DNA of 44,835 nt from Actinomyces sp. (GTDB taxonomy: Bacteria; Actinomycetota; Actinomycetes; Actinomycetales; Actinomycetaceae), in the NCBI RefSeq assembly GCF_030530635.1, contig NZ_JAUMUL010000024.1, forward strand, positions 1-44,835. Reading direction: 5' to 3'. Of the stretch, positions 1 through 6,197 are shown piece after piece. The notes beneath the pieces are model-generated. The model worked only from the letters and a program-made list of their open reading frames with translations, had not been told where the DNA came from and made no database searches. The translations under genes were made by a program, and so were the position numbers. Within the stretch, counting starts at the first letter, position 1. Every line of letters starts with the position of its first letter.

Positions 1-1
1 T

Positions 2-310
2 CTGTCCTCGGGCGGCACTGGGCCTCTGGGGCCGATCATCCCGTTCTTGTCATCGGCGCGGGATCTGCGTCTGAATGTGGTGCTGGCACGGCCGGTGGCG
101 GGGGCTTCGCGGGCCCTGTACGACCAGTTGTTGCAGGCGTTGCGGGATACGGGGGCGACCGGCCTGATCATGGACGGTGACCGTGGCGAGGGCGTGCTGA
201 TCGGCGGGGTGCGGGCGGAGCATCTGCGGGCCGGGCGCGGCTGGTGGGTGCGTCGCGGCCGCAAGCCCCGCTTGGCTCAGGTCGGACATTTCACGCCGCC
301 CGGCGAGTGA
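2..310 (+). CDS. eccC: EccC-type T7SS ATPase, C-terminal end (partial)
   Basis: This frame is open from the first complete codon of the window and stops with TGA at 308-310, so only about the last 102 residues are present and the start lies outside. The residues (NVVLARPVAGASRALYDQ, then GLIMDGDRGEGVLIGGVR, then a GRGWWVRR segment) match the extreme C-terminus of EccC/EssC FtsK-SpoIIIE ATPases, the motor that recognises and drives WXG100-type substrates through the T7SS membrane channel. No Walker motifs are visible because they lie upstream. The context agrees: WXG100-like proteins and a large secreted toxin lie on the opposite strand a few kb away. The gene converges on the minus-strand toxin-immunity cluster. 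The assignment rests on family recognition by eye. Confidence 0.82.
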   Translation: MSSGGTGPLGPIIPFLSSARDLRLNVVLARPVAGASRALYDQLLQALRDTGATGLIMDGDRGEGVLIGGVRAEHLRAGRGWWVRRGRKPRLAQVGHFTPPGE

Positions 311-317
311 GCTTTAT

Positions 318-345
318 GGGCTCTTCGGGTTTTGGGGGCGTGGTG
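318..345 (+). repeat. GGGCTCTTC repeat, copy 1
   Basis: GGGCTCTTCGGGTTTTGGGG followed by GCGTGGTG. It is the plus-oriented partner of the inverted copy at 684-705. The pair encloses about 340 bp that include the 122 bp inverted-end element. Confidence 0.65.
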
Positions 346-484
346 TTGGGGGGGGGACCTCGGGTGTGTGGGGTAGGGGGCGGTGATGTTGGCGATGACG
401 ATTCTGGTATTGGCCTGATTTCGGGATGGGGAGCTGTCTGGGTGGCCTGTCGTTGGCGCCAAGTGGCGTTAGTGGTGGCCCGAA

Positions 485-606
485 GTGTCCGGAATCGGCA
501 CAAACGACTCCGACGTCGCGGGCAGCCGCAGGCAGAACGTTGGAATCATGCGGTATCAGAAACTGCCCCAGCGGTCACCGGCGGCCTTTGTGCCGATTTC
601 GGACAT
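485..606. repeat. 122-bp element with terminal inverted repeats, copy A
   Basis: The left end GTGTCCGGAATCGGCACAAA and the right end TTTGTGCCGATTTCGGACAT are inverted repeats (about 18 of 20 positions pair). The interior contains AACGTTGGAATCATGCGG at 536-553. Copy B at 1972-2094 has almost the same length, the same ends and a related interior (CGTTGAAATCACGCGG). No coding potential is seen. Confidence 0.7.
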
Positions 607-683
607 TCCGCCCACCTGGAAGGCCGCCTGCATGCACACCACCCACCGGCAACCCACCAGCTAGACAGCGCCCAACACCGACG

Positions 684-705
684 CACCCTCAAGCCGGAAG
701 CGCCG
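684..705 (-). repeat. GGGCTCTTC repeat, copy 2 (inverted)
   Basis: CACCCTCAAGCCGGAAGCGC is the reverse-complement form of the repeat and is closest to the copy at 44161-44187; both continue into CCGCTTT. A short direct copy, GGGCTCTTCGTGTTTG, follows at 712-727. Confidence 0.6.
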
Positions 706-776
706 CTTTACGGGCTCTTCGTGTTTGCAAGGCGTAGTGGCGCAGTGCCCCGTGGGTGCGCGGTTGGGGTGCCCGG

Positions 777-1373
777 CTACTTGATGAAGGGGATGCCGCG
801 GAAGGGGACGACCTTGCCGCGTGAGGCCCGCACGCAGAAGGCGATGCAGATGATCACGTGGAACAGGGAGATGAGCAGCCAGGCCATCCCCAACGCGCCC
901 CATGGGAAAAAATCATCCGTGCCACCGGGCAACGAGTCAGCGGGCAATACGCCAAACACCGTCAGCAGCGGAATGCCTGGAAAAACAATCGTGGCGAGTA
1001 GGTAGTTGATTCCCCAGCTGGCGGCGGCGGTGCCGTTGGTGCGCATGGGCTCGGGCCGCCTCCTACAACGCAAGCCGACAGCGATCATAGCGATGGACGC
1101 CACAACGGAACCCAGACCAGGAATCAGAACGAACACAAGCAGCCCGATGCACCACGCATACGCGTCGGTCGGCTGGAGTCGTGCCTGCGGGTAGTACGGC
1201 TGACCGTGGGGAGGGTACGGCACCTGCTGCGGCGTCCCGGGCGGGATCGGGTGCGGCGCCTGATATGCCGGGTATGGGCCGCCGGGTGTGGGCTGGGCCT
1301 GTGTTGGCGGCAGCGAGGCCTGCTGCTGGGGGTACTGTGGAGAACGCGGGTACTCGGGGTAGGGGCTGCTCAC
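777..1373 (-). CDS. Proline-rich membrane protein, three TM segments
   Basis: The protein is 198 residues. The GTG start at 1373 overlaps the stop of the upstream gene (GTGA), which implies translational coupling. Residues 1-75 are rich in Pro, Gln and Tyr (YPQQQ, PYPPHGQPYYPQ) and are probably cytoplasmic and disordered. Three hydrophobic segments follow: CIGLLVFVLIPGLGSVV, then INYLLATIVFPGIPLLTVFG, then WLLISLFHVIICIAFCV. This Pro-rich head with a small helical domain resembles the DUF4870/DUF4190-type membrane proteins common beside actinobacterial T7SS genes, but no specific family is assigned. A longer open frame extending to 1802 exists, but upstream of 1373 it only shadows the next gene. 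Function is unknown; coupling to an immunity-like gene suggests a role in the same cluster. Confidence 0.72.
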   Translation of the reverse strand: MSSPYPEYPRSPQYPQQQASLPPTQAQPTPGGPYPAYQAPHPIPPGTPQQVPYPPHGQPYYPQARLQPTDAYAWCIGLLVFVLIPGLGSVVASIAMIAVGLRCRRRPEPMRTNGTAAASWGINYLLATIVFPGIPLLTVFGVLPADSLPGGTDDFFPWGALGMAWLLISLFHVIICIAFCVRASRGKVVPFRGIPFIK

Positions 1374-1810
1374 TGGTTCTGCTTCATCCAGTCCGGGGTC
1401 GCTTTGGGGTCGCGGGGGAAGAGCTGAAGCTCTTGGGCTACGTCCTCGGGAGTGTAGGGCGGGTTGAGGACGGGTTCGTGGTCGTAGTCGAAGTCGGAGA
1501 CGAGCTGATAGTCCTGCTTGTTCATGGTGAATACGCCCCTGGTCCAGGCGCCGCCGCCCGGCCGGGCCATGGCGATGCGCACCTTGACGGCGGGTTCTAC
1601 TACCTCCCTGGGCACGACGTTGTCCTCCCAGCCGCCGCGCCGCATCAGCCCGGAGGAGCGGAGTGCGCGGCTGCGCACGCCGGCGCGGGCGCCTACGGCC
1701 TGCACCTCGATTGACATCTCCTCCACGTGGGCGGAGCGCATCCAGCGTGCGCAGGCGTCGGACAGCGTCTCGACGGCCTGCATCTGTGCTTCGAAGGACC
1801 ACTCGGTCAT
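1370..1810 (-). CDS. Distant immunity-protein paralogue (YezG-like)
   Basis: The protein is 146 residues, with an ATG start preceded by AGGAACTC. It shares the architecture of the five array immunity proteins: a tryptophan near residue 23 of an N-terminal helix, a GGGAWTRGVFTMN segment matching their RGAWTWCRLWMDV, an acidic-aromatic stretch (DFDYDHEPVL) and a closing FPRDPKATPDWM that matches YPRDDEFIPDWL. It lacks their Arg/Lys-rich C-terminal tail, and its DNA shows no identity blocks with them. The pattern (W, then a DY motif, then FPRD..IPDW) resembles the YezG/DUF600-type immunity fold, which in Bacillus pairs with endonuclease-tipped LXG toxins. It could protect against a lost or distant toxin. 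The family is inferred by eye. Confidence 0.6.
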   Translation of the reverse strand: MTEWSFEAQMQAVETLSDACARWMRSAHVEEMSIEVQAVGARAGVRSRALRSSGLMRRGGWEDNVVPREVVEPAVKVRIAMARPGGGAWTRGVFTMNKQDYQLVSDFDYDHEPVLNPPYTPEDVAQELQLFPRDPKATPDWMKQNQ

Positions 1811-1971
1811 GAGTTCCTGCCTCTACTCTGCTCGGGTCAAACTGGCATCGGCGTTTACCAAAACGACACTACCGCGAAGGACAACGCACCGCAGCCCCGA
1901 GCGGGGTTGCACGCGTCACGATCGTCCGCAACGCTTTCCAAGCTGCGTTCCAGCCACTCCGGGGCGAGCTT

Positions 1972-2094
1972 GTGTCCTGAACCGGGACAAACGGCTCCTG
2001 GACACCTGTGCGCCTGCGCGGAGATCGTTGAAATCACGCGGTTCTGCTTCCGCTGGCTGAGGCCGGCACCGCCGTTTGTCCCGAATCCGGACAC
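1972..2094. repeat. 122-bp element with terminal inverted repeats, copy B
   Basis: The ends GTGTCCTGAACCGGGACAAA and TTTGTCCCGAATCCGGACAC form a 20 bp inverted pair. The spacing matches copy A (123 versus 122 bp), and the interiors share the CGTTGRAATCAYGCGG block at a similar position. Base pairing is kept although the bases of the two copies differ, which hints at a conserved stem structure. Confidence 0.7.
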
Positions 2095-2241
2095 CAAAGC
2101 GGGTCTGCGGTCGCGTTGGACCCCGTCACCGCCGACGACGCTCACGGTCCGAGGGCGCGTGGCCGTGGAGGCGTGTGCGCCTGGAGCCCAGTCACAATCT
2201 ATGACAATCACCGTCTACACCCGCCGGAGCCAATCCGCCGC

Positions 2242-2259
2242 CCGCATGATTCCAACGTT
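2242..2259 (-). repeat. Core fragment of the 122-bp element
   Basis: On the minus strand this reads AACGTTGGAATCATGCGG, an exact 18 bp match to 536-553 inside copy A. No terminal inverted repeats were seen around it, so it is a fragment or a conserved core motif. Confidence 0.5.
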
Positions 2260-2334
2260 TCCTCCCAGGAAGTCAACGCCCCCGGGCGTGTTTTTCATGG
2301 ATTTGGACGCACCAGGATTCCGCCGCAACTTGGG

Positions 2335-2838
2335 TCACTCGCTGCGCTCCCGCTCACGCTTACGACGACGCGCCTCACGCCGACGAGCATTACGCTCCTT
2401 ACGCTTCTCATACACCGCCGCACGCTCAGCCAACCAATCCGGAATAAACTCATCATCACGCGGATAGATGTCCAACTCAATCGCATACTCACCAGCACCC
2501 GCCGGCACCGAACCAAAATCCGGCTCACGCATCCAATCACACTCCTGATGCAACACCCCATCAGACACATCCATCCACAACCGACACCACGTCCACGCCC
2601 CACGACCAGGCAACACCTGCGCAGCCCGCAAATCGGAGATCGTAGGCTCAGCGACACCATACGGAATGCGTCCATGATTCTTCGTCCCGTTTACGGTCAG
2701 CCACACCAAGATATCCTGAACCAGACCAATCCCCTGGATTTCTACGTCAACCCTATCTACCGACTCGGCTTTCAACCAGGCATAAATACTCGACTCAGCC
2801 TGCGCCATCAACTCACTCGCATTCGCGATCCCACGCAA
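2335..2838 (-). CDS. Immunity protein 5 of the T7SS toxin array
   Basis: The protein is 167 residues. I chose the TTG start at 2838 because AAGGAG stands 8 bases before it and because it places the first tryptophan at residue 21, as in its paralogues. The N-terminal half (about residues 1-75) differs from the others. From RGAWTWCRLWMDVSDGVLHQ onward the protein is nearly identical to immunity 2, including DFGSVPAGAGEYAIEL, IYPRDDEFIPDWLAERAAVY and an Arg/Lys-rich tail (RREARRRKRERERSE). Immunity proteins of secreted nuclease toxins bind the toxin tip in the producer's cytoplasm; that role is inferred from the position after a toxin-tip cassette. This is the last unit of the array and no tail cassette follows it. 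The fold resembles YezG-like immunity proteins. Confidence 0.7.
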   Translation of the reverse strand: MRGIANASELMAQAESSIYAWLKAESVDRVDVEIQGIGLVQDILVWLTVNGTKNHGRIPYGVAEPTISDLRAAQVLPGRGAWTWCRLWMDVSDGVLHQECDWMREPDFGSVPAGAGEYAIELDIYPRDDEFIPDWLAERAAVYEKRKERNARRREARRRKRERERSE

Positions 2839-2878
2839 TTGCACCACTCCTTCAACACACAATTCCCGCTAAGCTACT

Positions 2879-3127
2879 TCATTGCCTGTTCACGAACGGC
2901 CTACTCCTCGGTACCGCCCGTTCGTCTACCCAGTGAACCGTGAATTTAGTCGGTACCCTGTCCACCGGGTTCACATCCCTCAGCCTGGTCACTGAGCCGG
3001 CGTTTGCGGGCGGCCCATCGTACTCGATACGGATATCGATGCTCCGATAGTCGCCCGGGTTGTCAGCAATCTTCTGCTCCAACTCGTAGAAACTACCCGG
3101 ATGACTACCATTCGCCGGATCTGGCAT
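2879..3127 (-). CDS. Orphan toxin-tip cassette 4
   Basis: The product is 82 residues from an ATG at 3127. It aligns with the last ~72 residues of the full toxin: SFYELEQKIADNPGDYRSID, then IRIEYDGPPANAGSVTRLRD, then RVPTKFTVHW and a private end (ERAVPRSRPFVNRQ). This is the second half of an Endonuclea_NS-type nuclease domain, and it lacks the GGH motif holding the catalytic His, so it cannot be an active nuclease alone. No good ribosome binding site precedes it. The 36 bases before it hold a linker found in all four cassettes, in frame with the preceding immunity stop codon. It may be weakly expressed, or silent donor DNA that can recombine into the full toxin. Confidence 0.6.
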   Translation of the reverse strand: MPDPANGSHPGSFYELEQKIADNPGDYRSIDIRIEYDGPPANAGSVTRLRDVNPVDRVPTKFTVHWVDERAVPRSRPFVNRQ

Positions 3128-3160
3128 CAGAACCAGCGGCAGACTGACGACCCAAACGAC

Positions 3161-3673
3161 TCAGTCACCGCGCTCCCGCTCACGCTTACGACGACGCGCC
3201 TCACGCCGACGAGCATTACGCTCACGCCGCTTCAACTCCACCTCATACCCCCTACGCAACCAATCCGGAATAAACTCATCATCACGCGGATACCGCTCCA
3301 ACTCACTCCAACAATCACCCGGCCCCGGACGCACATCACCAGAAGCACGACTGAAAACCGGCTCACGCATCCAATCACACTCCTGATGCAACACCCCATC
3401 AGACACATCCATCCACAACCGACACCACGTCCACGCACCCCAACCAGGAACCACCTGCGCACGACGAAGCTCGTCCGACAACCTCGCTACTTCACGAGGT
3501 ATCTTCACAGATCTGCGCTGTTCTTCTACAGTCAGCCATGCCACGTGCTCTTGAACTACGCCGATCCCGAACATTTCTATCTCCATTCGTGATCCAATAT
3601 CACTTTCTAGCCACGCACGTACTTCATTTTCCAAGTTGTCTAGTAAAGCGATTCTCTCTGTGCTCGCGCTCAT
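3161..3673 (-). CDS. Immunity protein 4 of the T7SS toxin array
   Basis: The protein is 170 residues. An in-frame start at 3769 would run through the end of the previous cassette; the ATG at 3673 has AAAGGG upstream and puts the conserved tryptophan at residue 21, so I prefer it (ATG 3703 is possible). The N-terminal half is unique. The second half is the second class of C-terminus: after QECDWMREPVFSRASGDV it reads RPGPGDCWSELERYPRDDEF, then IPDWLRRGYEVELKRRERN and the Arg-rich tail. This half is essentially identical to that of immunity 1. It sits directly downstream of toxin-tip cassette 3, so it is the inferred antidote to that tip. Confidence 0.7.
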   Translation of the reverse strand: MSASTERIALLDNLENEVRAWLESDIGSRMEIEMFGIGVVQEHVAWLTVEEQRRSVKIPREVARLSDELRRAQVVPGWGAWTWCRLWMDVSDGVLHQECDWMREPVFSRASGDVRPGPGDCWSELERYPRDDEFIPDWLRRGYEVELKRRERNARRREARRRKRERERGD

Positions 3674-3711
3674 CGCAGTGTCTACCCTTTCGCGTGTCGT
3701 CATCCACACTA

Positions 3712-3963
3712 TTATACGCGTCTGTTGTCGAATGGAACGTGCTTTGCAACTCCGTTCTCGTCGACCCAATCAATCGCAAACTTTGTTGGCACTCTGTCTG
3801 TTGGCTTGACATCACCGAGACGAGTGACAGAATCCGGGTTCGTCGGAGGACCGTCATACTCAATAGTGATATCAATGCTCCGGTAGTCGCCCGGGTTGTC
3901 AGCGATCTTCTGCTCCAGCTCGTAGAAGCTGCCCGGATGACTACCATTCGCCGGATCTGCCAT
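3712..3963 (-). CDS. Orphan toxin-tip cassette 3
   Basis: The product is 83 residues from an ATG at 3963, homologous to the C-terminal part of the full toxin and lacking the catalytic His region. It is the most diverged cassette in the usually constant block (IEYDGPPTNPDSVTRLGDVK instead of PPANAGSVTRLGDVN) and ends with DENGVAKHVPFDNRRV. Like the others it follows the previous immunity gene's TGA by an open, in-frame linker of 11 codons, with no clear ribosome binding site. Its partner is probably immunity 4. Confidence 0.6.
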   Translation of the reverse strand: MADPANGSHPGSFYELEQKIADNPGDYRSIDITIEYDGPPTNPDSVTRLGDVKPTDRVPTKFAIDWVDENGVAKHVPFDNRRV

Positions 3964-3996
3964 CAGAACCAGCGGCAGACTGACGAACCAACCGAC

Positions 3997-4500
3997 TCAG
4001 TCACCGCGCTCCCGCTCACGCTTACGACGACGAGCCTCACGCCGACGAGCATTACGCTCCTTACGCTTCTCATACGCCGCCGCACGCTCAGCCAACCACC
4101 CCGGAACAAACTCAGGATCACGCGGATGGACATCAAGTTCAATCGCATACTCACCCGCGCCCGCATTCGAGTCCTCGAACATCGGCTCACGCATCCAATC
4201 ACACTCCTGATGCAACACCCCATCAGACGCATCCATCCACAACCGACACCACGTCCACGCACCCCTACCAGGAATAGCCTGCGCATCGCGTAATTCATCG
4301 AACGGCAATCGTATGCCGTACGGCGGTATAGCCCTGCTCGTCACACCATTTATGGTCAACTGTGGATCAAACTGACCATACCAGCCGATGTTATTGATAG
4401 TTATTTCGATACGGCTGGCACCCTCTTGGAGAATCCAAGCTCTCATAGACTCTTCAGTTTCTTGAATGAGTCTTTGTGCGGACTGCTGTTCTCCAGGCAT
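3997..4500 (-). CDS. Immunity protein 3 of the T7SS toxin array
   Basis: The protein is 167 residues. The frame is open from a GTG at 4530 that overlaps the stop of tip cassette 2, but the ATG at 4500 has AAAGGAG nine bases before it and gives the same N-terminal length as the paralogues, so I use it. The N-terminal half (MPGEQQSAQRLIQETEESMR, then INNIGWYGQFDPQLTINGV) is distinct. The C-terminal half is class 1 but slightly diverged (MFEDSNAGAGEYAIELDVHP, PEFVPGWLAERAAAYEKRKE) and ends in the shared Arg/Lys-rich tail. It is the inferred partner of tip cassette 2. Confidence 0.7.
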   Translation of the reverse strand: MPGEQQSAQRLIQETEESMRAWILQEGASRIEITINNIGWYGQFDPQLTINGVTSRAIPPYGIRLPFDELRDAQAIPGRGAWTWCRLWMDASDGVLHQECDWMREPMFEDSNAGAGEYAIELDVHPRDPEFVPGWLAERAAAYEKRKERNARRREARRRKRERERGD

Positions 4501-4526
4501 GCTAGTCATCTCCTTTATATTGTCCT

Positions 4527-4778
4527 TCACCGATTTCTAAACGTCTCCGGAGTCCTTGCCACCCCGTTGGCGTCCTGCGAGAGCACCCTCCACCGCGTCG
4601 GTACTCTGTCGACCGGGTTCACATCCCCCAGCCTGGTCACTGAGCCAGCGTTTGCGGGCGGGCCGTCGTACTCGATACGTATGTCGATGCTCCGGTAGCA
4701 GCCCGGGTTGTCAGCAATCTTCTGCTCCAACTCGTAGAAACTACCCGGACAATCTCCTCTCACCAAGTCTGCCGTCAC
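4527..4778 (-). CDS. Orphan toxin-tip cassette 2
   Basis: The product is 83 residues from a GTG at 4778. It keeps the shared block (YRSIDIRIEYDGPPANAGSV, TRLGDVNPVDRVPTR) but has the most different end (WRVLSQDANGVARTPETFRN). Its stop overlaps an upstream alternative start of immunity 3. The preceding TGA at 4809-4811 is in frame with it, with ten open codons in between. The catalytic-His half of the nuclease domain is absent. Confidence 0.6.
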   Translation of the reverse strand: MTADLVRGDCPGSFYELEQKIADNPGCYRSIDIRIEYDGPPANAGSVTRLGDVNPVDRVPTRWRVLSQDANGVARTPETFRNR

Positions 4779-4808
4779 AACCAGCGGCAGACTGACGAAC
4801 CAACCGAC

Positions 4809-5315
4809 TCAGTCACCGCGCTCCCGCTCCTGCTCACGCTTACGACGACGCGCCTCACGCCGACGAGCATTACGCTCCTTACGCTTCTCATACACCGCCG
4901 CACGCTCAGCCAACCAATCCGGAATAAACTCATCATCACGCGGATAGATGTCCAACTCAATCGCATACTCACCAGCACCCGCCGGCACCGAACCAAAATC
5001 CGGCTCACGCATCCAATCACACTCCTGATGCAACACCCCATCAGACACATCCATCCACAACCGACACCACGTCCACGCCCCACGACCAGGCAACACCTGC
5101 GCAGCCCGCAAATCATCCATTACACGGGTTACCTCGTAATCGATATCCGCAGACTTCCTCACTCCATCAATCACCACCCAAGATGTATGATGCTGCACTA
5201 AACCTATACCCACCATGTACGTGTCAACTCGCTCACCACCTACCTTTTCCAGCCAGCCAACAAGACCAGACTCAATCTCACCGAGCATCTCCTCAGCAGA
5301 CATCTCATTCCTCAT
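4809..5315 (-). CDS. Immunity protein 2 of the T7SS toxin array
   Basis: The protein is 168 residues. The ATG at 5315 has GGGAGAG about nine bases upstream and the conserved tryptophan is at residue 21. The N-terminal half (MRNEMSAEEMLGEIESGLVG, then VDTYMVGIGLVQHHTSWVVI) is unique. From about residue 80 it is nearly identical in DNA and protein to immunity 5 (class 1 C-terminus). The tail is one Gln-Glu longer (RRRKREQERERGD). It is the inferred antidote to tip cassette 1, which ends 36 bases upstream. Confidence 0.7.
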   Translation of the reverse strand: MRNEMSAEEMLGEIESGLVGWLEKVGGERVDTYMVGIGLVQHHTSWVVIDGVRKSADIDYEVTRVMDDLRAAQVLPGRGAWTWCRLWMDVSDGVLHQECDWMREPDFGSVPAGAGEYAIELDIYPRDDEFIPDWLAERAAVYEKRKERNARRREARRRKREQERERGD

Positions 5316-5351
5316 CGCGCCAACTCTCCCTATCTGACTTAGTGCGCAACA

Positions 5352-5603
5352 TCATTTACGGTTGACGAACGGACGCCTCTGCACAGCGCCACCCTCATCA
5401 ATCCAGTTAACAACGAACCTGGTTGGTACTCTGTCGACCGGGTTAACGTCCCCCAGCCTAGTCACTGAGCCAGCGTTTGCGGGCGGGCCGTCGTACTCGA
5501 TACGTATGTCGATGTTCCGGTAGTCGCCCGGGTTGTCAGCGATCTTCTGCTCCAACTCGTAGAAACTACCCGGACAATCTCCTCTCACCGAGTCTGCCGT
5601 CAT
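5352..5603 (-). CDS. Orphan toxin-tip cassette 1
   Basis: The product is 83 residues from an ATG at 5603. Residues SFYELEQKIADNPGDYRNID onward match the toxin from about residue 739, and the ~85 bases encoding IDIRIEYDGPPANAGSV plus TRLGDVNPVDRVPT are nearly identical to the toxin gene. It ends with VVNWIDEGGAVQRRPFVNRK. It has no catalytic His and no good ribosome binding site. It is the cassette closest to the full toxin, so it is the most likely first partner for tip exchange. Confidence 0.6.
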   Translation of the reverse strand: MTADSVRGDCPGSFYELEQKIADNPGDYRNIDIRIEYDGPPANAGSVTRLGDVNPVDRVPTRFVVNWIDEGGAVQRRPFVNRK

Positions 5604-5633
5604 AACCAGCGGCAGACTGACTACCCAAACGAG

Positions 5634-6158
5634 TCAGTCCCCGCGCTCCCGCTCCTGCTCGCGCTTCCGACGACGCGCCTCACGCCGACGAGCATTACGC
5701 TCACGCCGCTTCAACTCCACCTCATACCCCCTACGCAACCAATCCGGAATAAACTCATCATCACGCGGATACCGCTCCAACTCACTCCAACAATCACCCG
5801 GCCCCGGACGCACATCACCAGAAGCACGACTGAAAACCGGCTCACGCATCCAATCACACTCCTGATGCAACACCCCATCAGACACATCCATCCACAACCG
5901 ACACCACGTCCACGCACCCCGACCAGGAACAACCTGCGCCGCACGCAAATGATTCATTTGTACTGCCGCAACCTCATAGGGAATATTAGCTGGCACTTCG
6001 ATACCGTTCACCACCAGCGTCCCGGTTCGAAGCTGCACCCGACCGATACCGACCATAATAATGTCCACTCGAGTTCCACGTGACTCTTCTCGCAGCCACT
6101 GCACAAGCCTAGCTTCAACTTCCCCCAACAGCTCCCGGGGGTTTCCTGCATTAGACAC
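5634..6158 (-). CDS. Immunity protein 1, cognate to the full toxin
   Basis: The protein is 174 residues, with a GTG start at 6158 preceded by GAGGAGG. It lies 39 bases after the toxin stop, the standard place for a cognate immunity gene. The N-terminal half (MSNAGNPRELLGEVEARLVQ, then VDIIMVGIGRVQLRTGTLVV) is individual. The C-terminal half is class 2 (PVFSRASGDVRPGPGDCWSE, LERYPRDDEFIPDWLRRGYE) and nearly identical to immunity 4. The C-terminal tail of about 25 residues is more than half Arg/Lys (RRRERNARRREARRRKR-like), unusual for an antidote. The fold resembles YezG-like immunity proteins. It is inferred to block the nuclease in the cytoplasm. Confidence 0.72.
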   Translation of the reverse strand: MSNAGNPRELLGEVEARLVQWLREESRGTRVDIIMVGIGRVQLRTGTLVVNGIEVPANIPYEVAAVQMNHLRAAQVVPGRGAWTWCRLWMDVSDGVLHQECDWMREPVFSRASGDVRPGPGDCWSELERYPRDDEFIPDWLRRGYEVELKRRERNARRREARRRKREQERERGD

Positions 6159-6197
6159 CGTCTGTTGCCTCCTCGCATATTGTCATCACAAACGTCC

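Larger units (their letters stand above)
311..776. other. Repeat-filled intergenic gap
   Basis: No credible gene is seen between the eccC stop and the convergent minus-strand membrane-protein gene. The gap holds one plus-oriented copy of the GGGCTCTTC motif at 318-345, a 122 bp element with 20 bp inverted ends at 485-606, and an inverted GGGCTCTTC-type motif at 684-705 followed by a short direct copy at 712-727. Confidence 0.7.
1811..2334. other. Non-coding gap with inverted-end element B
   Basis: No convincing gene lies between the last array immunity gene and the distant paralogue. Open frames on both strands here have no recognisable protein character. The gap contains repeat copy B (1972-2094) and an isolated 18 bp match to the interior of repeat A at 2242-2259. 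Confidence 0.6.

Noticed and set aside
777..1802. A single 341-residue minus-strand gene
   Set aside because: Only the part below 1373 has protein-like character; above it the frame shadows the immunity-like gene 1370-1810, and a GTGA overlap gives a natural start at 1373.
1855..2211. A 118-residue minus-strand open frame
   Set aside because: It runs through repeat element B, has no family resemblance, no ribosome binding site and random-looking composition.
3161..3769. A 202-residue version of immunity protein 4
   Set aside because: The extra N-terminus overlaps the end of tip cassette 3 and gives Arg-rich sequence unlike the paralogues; a start at 3673 fits all of them.
2335..6158. A CRISPR-like or tandem DNA repeat array
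   Set aside because: The repetition comes from homologous coding cassettes of ~800 bp with open frames, not short repeats with spacers.
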